The notes under the pieces are model-generated. The model searched no databases and was not told where the DNA came from. It saw only the letters and a program-made list of their open reading frames with translations. The position numbers were made by a program, and so were the translations under genes. A stretch of 11,610 bases of DNA from Phoronis ovalis. Lineage: Eukaryota > Phoronida > Phoronidae. The stretch covers positions 1 through 11,610 of the forward strand of contig JAOXYB010051823.1 in NCBI GenBank assembly GCA_028565635.1, read 5' to 3'. Shown here in pieces: positions 8,200 to 11,610 of the stretch (the first letter of the stretch is position 1; every line of letters starts with the position of its first letter).

Positions 8200-8271
8200 G
8201 ATGGTTAGACAGGCCTGATATATAGTCATAAGTAACATGAAACTATAAAACAAATGATGAAATGAGTGCAT
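8200..8271 (-). CDS. Possible signal-peptide exon (E) of the precursor gene
   Basis: A minus-strand frame beginning with ATG at 8271-8269 that reads MHSFHH followed by a hydrophobic run (LFYSFMLLMTIYQACLTI), then a usable donor ATC|GTATGC at 8199, phase 0. This matches the phase 0 start of candidate exon D, so the two could supply the signal peptide that a prohormone needs. An in-frame upstream ATG at 8328-8326 would add 19 residues. The n-region has no Lys or Arg, which is atypical, and hydrophobic frames are common in A+T-rich DNA, so the call is weak. Confidence 0.28.
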
Positions 8272-9540
8272 TGATGTGCCGCGAATTATTGTTTTGTTCA
8301 GCATAAACGAGCAATTTCCTGTACGCATGCAAACTTAAAAATGATTAAATGTCAGATTTATTAGGAATTGTTACATGTATTTTAAAGTAAGTGCTAGTAT
8401 ACTATTACTACTCTCGATTCATGATATATGCGCGCATGTCTATAATATCAGTCTATAATATCTATAAAAAAGCAAGTTTCCTAAATAAGAAAATATACCT
8501 TGAAGCATGTAATGCGGTGTATAAAACAGAACATTTTCAAAAATTAAAATATATTTAGTGTTATCCCTTTTTTAGATTTCATTTTATTTCATATCTAACG
8601 ATGTCTCTACAAATACAAACTAGAATTTTATAAGTTATTAAAATAAGTTATTTTTTAATCATCCTTGAGGATCATATGTTAATATTCTCCGACAATCCCA
8701 GCTCGTGGTTTAAAAACATTTGTAAATATTTGTCTGCGGTAAAACACAGGAAGCGACTCTATTGCTTTAACGGAAAAAGCTCTTTGATGAGGTAGAACAT
8801 TTATATAGTAAATTCTAAATCTGTAGATTAACAAATAAATGTAAGAAAAAATTAGGTGCAAAAGCATTATTTAAAAGTTTGTTCTGGTTCAATCAAGATA
8901 ATTTTAAAATCTTTGGAAACGAGTTACACGTAGTCAAATTTTCCTTGCTTAACTCTAGCTGTTTATTATGATTTAGATATAAAAATTGCTTTTATTGCAA
9001 ATCCCTTTTCAGTAATAAGTGAAATTTTAGATTTAAAATTAAGTTATTTTTAACTAATTAGTAAACACCACACTCCAAAAGTAACAAATTTAAATGAATA
9101 AATCCAAATAGCCGGTATCTGTAGCCGTGAGATACGGTAGGTAAATATCAGGATATTTCTATCGTGTGATGATCAGCGTGTTGATTTCATTATACATATA
9201 TTTGTACTATACACTGATTGCGATAATAACTTGACGAAGAATGATTAGTTTAGACAGCAATTAAATTGTCAAATATTGATTCAGTTGACTAAGACTCTTC
9301 AAGTCTTTAAGACAGGTTTTTGTTTCACAACAGAAAAGTGATTGTTTTATAAAAACCATCGTTAAAAGCCAAATTGCCACACATTTCCACACATTTCCAC
9401 AGGATATTTCCTGTGATTTCTTAACTTAAATTGATTTGCGGCTCGCAAGCAATTTTCTTAGAGGTATGCAATACATAAAATATATTTGATAATTTGGATT
9501 CTTTTTTTAGATCACATATTGATTCAGCTACTTCTAATGA
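8272..9540. other. A+T-rich stretch without a supported gene
   Basis: If exon E is right, the promoter of the minus-strand gene lies here, but no core promoter can be singled out. The frame at 8679-8867 on the minus strand has a hydrophobic start and a SLPVFY string recalling exon A, but lacks a usable donor and is probably chance. A 10-base direct repeat and small hairpin occur at 9379-9415. Confidence 0.45.
9379..9415. repeat. 10-base direct repeat joined to a 7-bp hairpin
   Basis: acacatttcc occurs twice in tandem (9379-9398), running into a perfect stem cacagga / tcctgtg with a four-base loop (9398-9415). It is small and could be chance or a microsatellite. Confidence 0.5.
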
Positions 9541-9550
9541 TTTTTTTGGG

Positions 9551-9957
9551 AACCGTTTTTTTTTTGGTTGTTAATTTTTCAGAAAAAACTTCCCGTTTAG
9601 GGGTACCTTTTTCAGCAAAGACCCCCGGTTAGGGGTGGTATTTTGATCCTCCACTTCCCGTTTAGGGGCTTATTTTGCACCGTACGGACGAGCATGGGTA
9701 CCCGACTTTTTTTCAAGTGAGCCCCCCGGGTATAGGGGGGTTTTCGCGAGCAGCGAGCATTGGGACTGTTAAGTCCGAGCAGCCAGCATTGTCTTAATCT
9801 GTTAAGTGCGAGTATAGTGAGCATTGTCTTTTGGTGACCATTTTTTTTGTTTGTTTCTCTTTTTGTCAACTTTTTTTTCTTACTTGTCGATATTTTTTTT
9901 TGGCGACAGTTTTGCTTGTCGTTTTTTTTGGCAACCGTTTTTTTGTTGTTAATTTTT
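9551..9957. repeat. Direct repeat with T-rich tandem units between
   Basis: The string aaccgt, a T run, gttgttaatttttc occurs at 9551-9580 and again at 9933-9957. Between 9830 and 9940 related units (ttggtgacca, ttggcgacag, ttggcaaccg, each followed by a T run) repeat in tandem. This is degenerate simple-sequence repeat, probably part of one compound element with the GC-rich units beside it. The open frames here on both strands translate to Lys- or Phe-rich low complexity and are not genes. Confidence 0.65.
9592..9740 (-). repeat. GC-rich degenerate tandem repeat, CCCGGGGGG family
   Basis: Three copies of ccc-g-ttagggg begin at 9592, 9624 and 9657 (spacing 32 and 33 bases), each followed by a T-rich spacer. 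The block ends in gggtacccgac, a T run and gccccccggg. Read on the minus strand it begins CCCGGGGGG and resembles the sequence starting at 11536 on the plus strand, so the two are probably diverged, oppositely oriented members of one dispersed family. Confidence 0.6.
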
Positions 9958-10000
9958 CTTGTTAAGTGCGAGCATTGCCGATTTTTAAGTGCGAGCATTG
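9747..10000. repeat. Tandem units of 'gttaagtgcgagcattg'
   Basis: Variants of gttaagt-cgag...agcattg recur with cgag at 9747, 9776 and 9809 (spacing 29 and 33), and again at 9969 and 9992 (spacing 23). The two groups are split by the T-rich units at 9830-9960, so the element looks compound or interrupted. Confidence 0.6.
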
Positions 10001-10025
10001 CACCTTGGGGTACCCCCTACCCCCC

Positions 10026-10540
10026 TCATAACTAACCACGTGATAGCACTCATCAAAAGCAAGTTTCAATGTAGCCACACTACCAACACAACACGGGGCC
10101 ATTAGCATGCATACATTCTAAAAATCTCGATTTGTTACAATCACGCCATCATCCATCCTTATAGCCGTACCTCTCTGTTCAAGCACACCACCAAGTTGCC
10201 ACAACATGAAGATATTCCACGCCATTAGCTACCTAGACATCATTGGCGCATCACTAACCGGCGCATTTTTAACCATAGGGCTCCAGCTATATACTATCAA
10301 ATTGCATGCACTATATATGTCATCTTCGCCAACAAATAGTCGACATAGCAACCGGGACACAGCACTATCCAACCTCCATTCAGTCTGTCGCAAAGTTAAC
10401 GTCATAATGGACACCCATCATTGTCTTTCCAAGTCGGACGTCCACGCGCATTTGGGCCCCGAGATGTTTATTTGGCCTGCCCGCCATTTCAAAGAAAATC
10501 GTGTGTGCTCGCAAAAAATACAATAATTTCAATGTTGGAA
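10026..10540. other. Less A+T-rich block with an orphan open frame
   Basis: About 500 bases with clearly more C and G than both flanks, and an abrupt return to A+T-rich sequence near 10510. On the plus strand 10206-10526 is open for 106 codons, starting MKIFHAISYLDIIGAS with a moderately hydrophobic first 30 residues and then an unremarkable hydrophilic part. I recognise no domain. Other frames on both strands are nearly as open, as expected in this composition. It may be a transposon fragment or a first exon; neither is shown. Confidence 0.3.
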
Positions 10541-11028
10541 TTTTTGGTTTATAAATACATGATAATGATAACACACCATTTCCAAAAACCTATTTTTTTA
10601 TAACACGATAATTTTTACAAGTCAGAATTTTACGGGAAAACACTCTTCATTCATGCCCCTGTATCTCCATCACTTTTTAAAAACCGCTGCATAATTTTTT
10701 ATTCGTTAATGCAATTTAATTTTTCCTTGAGTAGTGGTGACAATCTGTTTCCTCTATTGTAATAAGCGTTACTCTTGTCAACAGCTTTTCGTACGAATTC
10801 TACTTTTAATTTAGTTCTAAGCTAACTTTGTGGATTCTGATGTAGTATAAGTAGTTTTCATTCTATTGACTGGGAAGCTATATTCTATGCTTTAAAATTC
10901 TTGTTTGTGATTTGAAATACAAAAAACTAACAAAACAAATTATAACTAGATAGCCTTTTAGCAAAGGCAATGATGGGAACTGATTTTGACTTTTATAACC
11001 TCTAATAACCACCTCAGATGAGTATGCC
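10541..11028. other. A+T-rich spacer
   Basis: No open frame, repeat or regulatory signal that I can support between the balanced block and the motif array at 11029. Confidence 0.5.
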
Positions 11029-11533
11029 GTGCCAAGCGTTTCAAAATTATAGTATTGTATTGTAGAAAAATGTTATGAAAATGCATTACTTTTGTCAATT
11101 ATACTATGCTTTTCCTTACTTTTATATATAAAGTTGAAGACATTTTGAAACGAACGGCACGTTAACTTGCCAATTGTTTCAAAATAGTATTGTAAAAACA
11201 TTACTACTGTTTAATTTTGAAACGCTTGGCACGTTACCGAGCCAAATGTTTCAAAACAAAGAATGCATTGCAATGTAGGTCCCTGACGTGCCAAACGTTT
11301 CAAAAACCCTGATAGGGTGCGCCAAGTGTTTCAAAATTCAGTCATTAGATTAATGTATTGCAATGTCAAGTAACGTGCCAAACGTTTCAAAATACATAGG
11401 GTGCGCCGAGCGTTTCAAAATTATTAGAGTAACAGTAACGCTCGGCGCACCCTACGGCACGTTACGGACATTGCAATACATTACTTTTCTATACATTACT
11501 GTTACTATAATAATTTTGAAACGCTCGGTGCAC
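11029..11533. repeat. Array of an 18-base motif in both orientations
   Basis: The motif gtgccaaacgtttcaaaa (with variants) occurs forward at 11029, 11167, 11239, 11288, 11319, 11375 and 11403. It occurs inverted (ttttgaaacg..ggcac) at 11143, 11215 and 11514, with inverted fragments at 11438 and 11454. Copies often carry the extension taacgtgcc and are linked by recurring cattgcaatgtat or agtattgtat words. Pairs such as 11029/11161 and 11167/11233 face each other like terminal inverted repeats of tiny elements of about 70-135 bases. It is probably a cluster of nested miniature inverted-repeat elements or a foldback element; no transposase is present. Confidence 0.8.
11354..11533. repeat. Nested long inverted repeats (foldback structure)
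   Basis: 11397-11414 and 11437-11454 form a perfect 18-bp inverted repeat (tagggtgcgccgagcgtt) around a 22-base loop. Outside it, 11354-11379 pairs with 11456-11480 (tgtattgcaatgtc ... aacgtgcc) with few differences. Alternatively 11401-11438 pairs with 11496-11533 over 38 bases with two mismatches. The strand can therefore fold in two mutually exclusive long hairpins. This is typical of foldback or MITE-like DNA formed by inverted insertion of one copy next to another. Confidence 0.85.
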
Positions 11534-11610
11534 TCCCGGGGGGGTACTCAAGGTTTTTTGACTACGGGGATGTGCCACGGAACCCAATCCAAAATTTTAG
11601 CTTGTGGTAG
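11534..11610 (+). repeat. Start of a CCCGGGGGG-family repeat, cut by the window end
   Basis: The sequence changes at 11535 to cccgggggggtactcaagg, a T run, gactacggggatgtgcc and continues to the end of the window. It matches in outline the block at 9592-9740 read on the other strand. The similarity to a repeat common in marine invertebrate genomes is from memory and unchecked. Confidence 0.5.

Noticed and set aside
8679-8867. Minus-strand frame with SLPVFY and KPRAGIVG, considered as a third copy of exons A and B
   Set aside because: The likeness to SLPYFI and RGLAALGIG is short and gapped, the acceptor is weak and there is no usable donor before the stop.
9612-9998. Minus-strand 128-codon Lys/Asn-rich frame
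   Set aside because: It translates simple repeats (T runs and GC-rich tandem units); low complexity, no start context.

Overview
The window reads as nuclear DNA of an animal: strongly A+T-rich (by eye about two thirds), with spliceosomal introns, an extracellular leucine-rich-repeat gene and several dispersed repeats. Repeats of the CCCGGGGGG / 'cccgtttagggg' type remind me of bivalve molluscs and other marine invertebrates. That assignment is an impression, not a search result. There are no bacterial operons, rRNA, tRNA or CRISPR.

Left part (1-2410, + strand): a gene for a secreted, probably GPI-anchored LRR protein of 390 residues. Its coding sequence (510-1682) is uninterrupted and starts seven bases after a splice acceptor, so there is an intron in the 5' UTR. 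The 3' UTR probably runs to an AATAAA at 2402.

Middle part (about 2400-8300, - strand): a split gene that no single long ORF reveals. Three terminal coding exons (4317-4204, 3593-3444, 2971-2803) have clean splice sites and matching phase 2 junctions. The first two are diverged duplicates, each with a dibasic or basic site, an aromatic/proline-rich stretch, the shared core RGLAALGIG and a Gly-basic (amidation-like) site. The last holds a KKR site and a charged, probably helical C-terminal domain ending in a stop. This has the architecture of a neuropeptide or secreted peptide precursor. I do not recognise the family. Upstream exons are proposed at 7029-6951, 4716-4680, 7530-7436 and 8271-8200 with lower confidence; two exon chains are phase-compatible. 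The LRR and precursor genes converge tail to tail, with opposing poly(A) signals only tens of bases apart.

Right part (9540-11610): repeat-dominated DNA. It has T-rich and GC-rich degenerate tandem repeats (9545-10025), a less A+T-rich block of unknown origin (10030-10530), and a dense cluster of about twelve copies of an 18-base motif (gtgccaaacgtttcaaaa) in both orientations, with long inverted repeats (11029-11533). The window ends inside a copy of the CCCGGGGGG repeat family. I see no convincing gene there.
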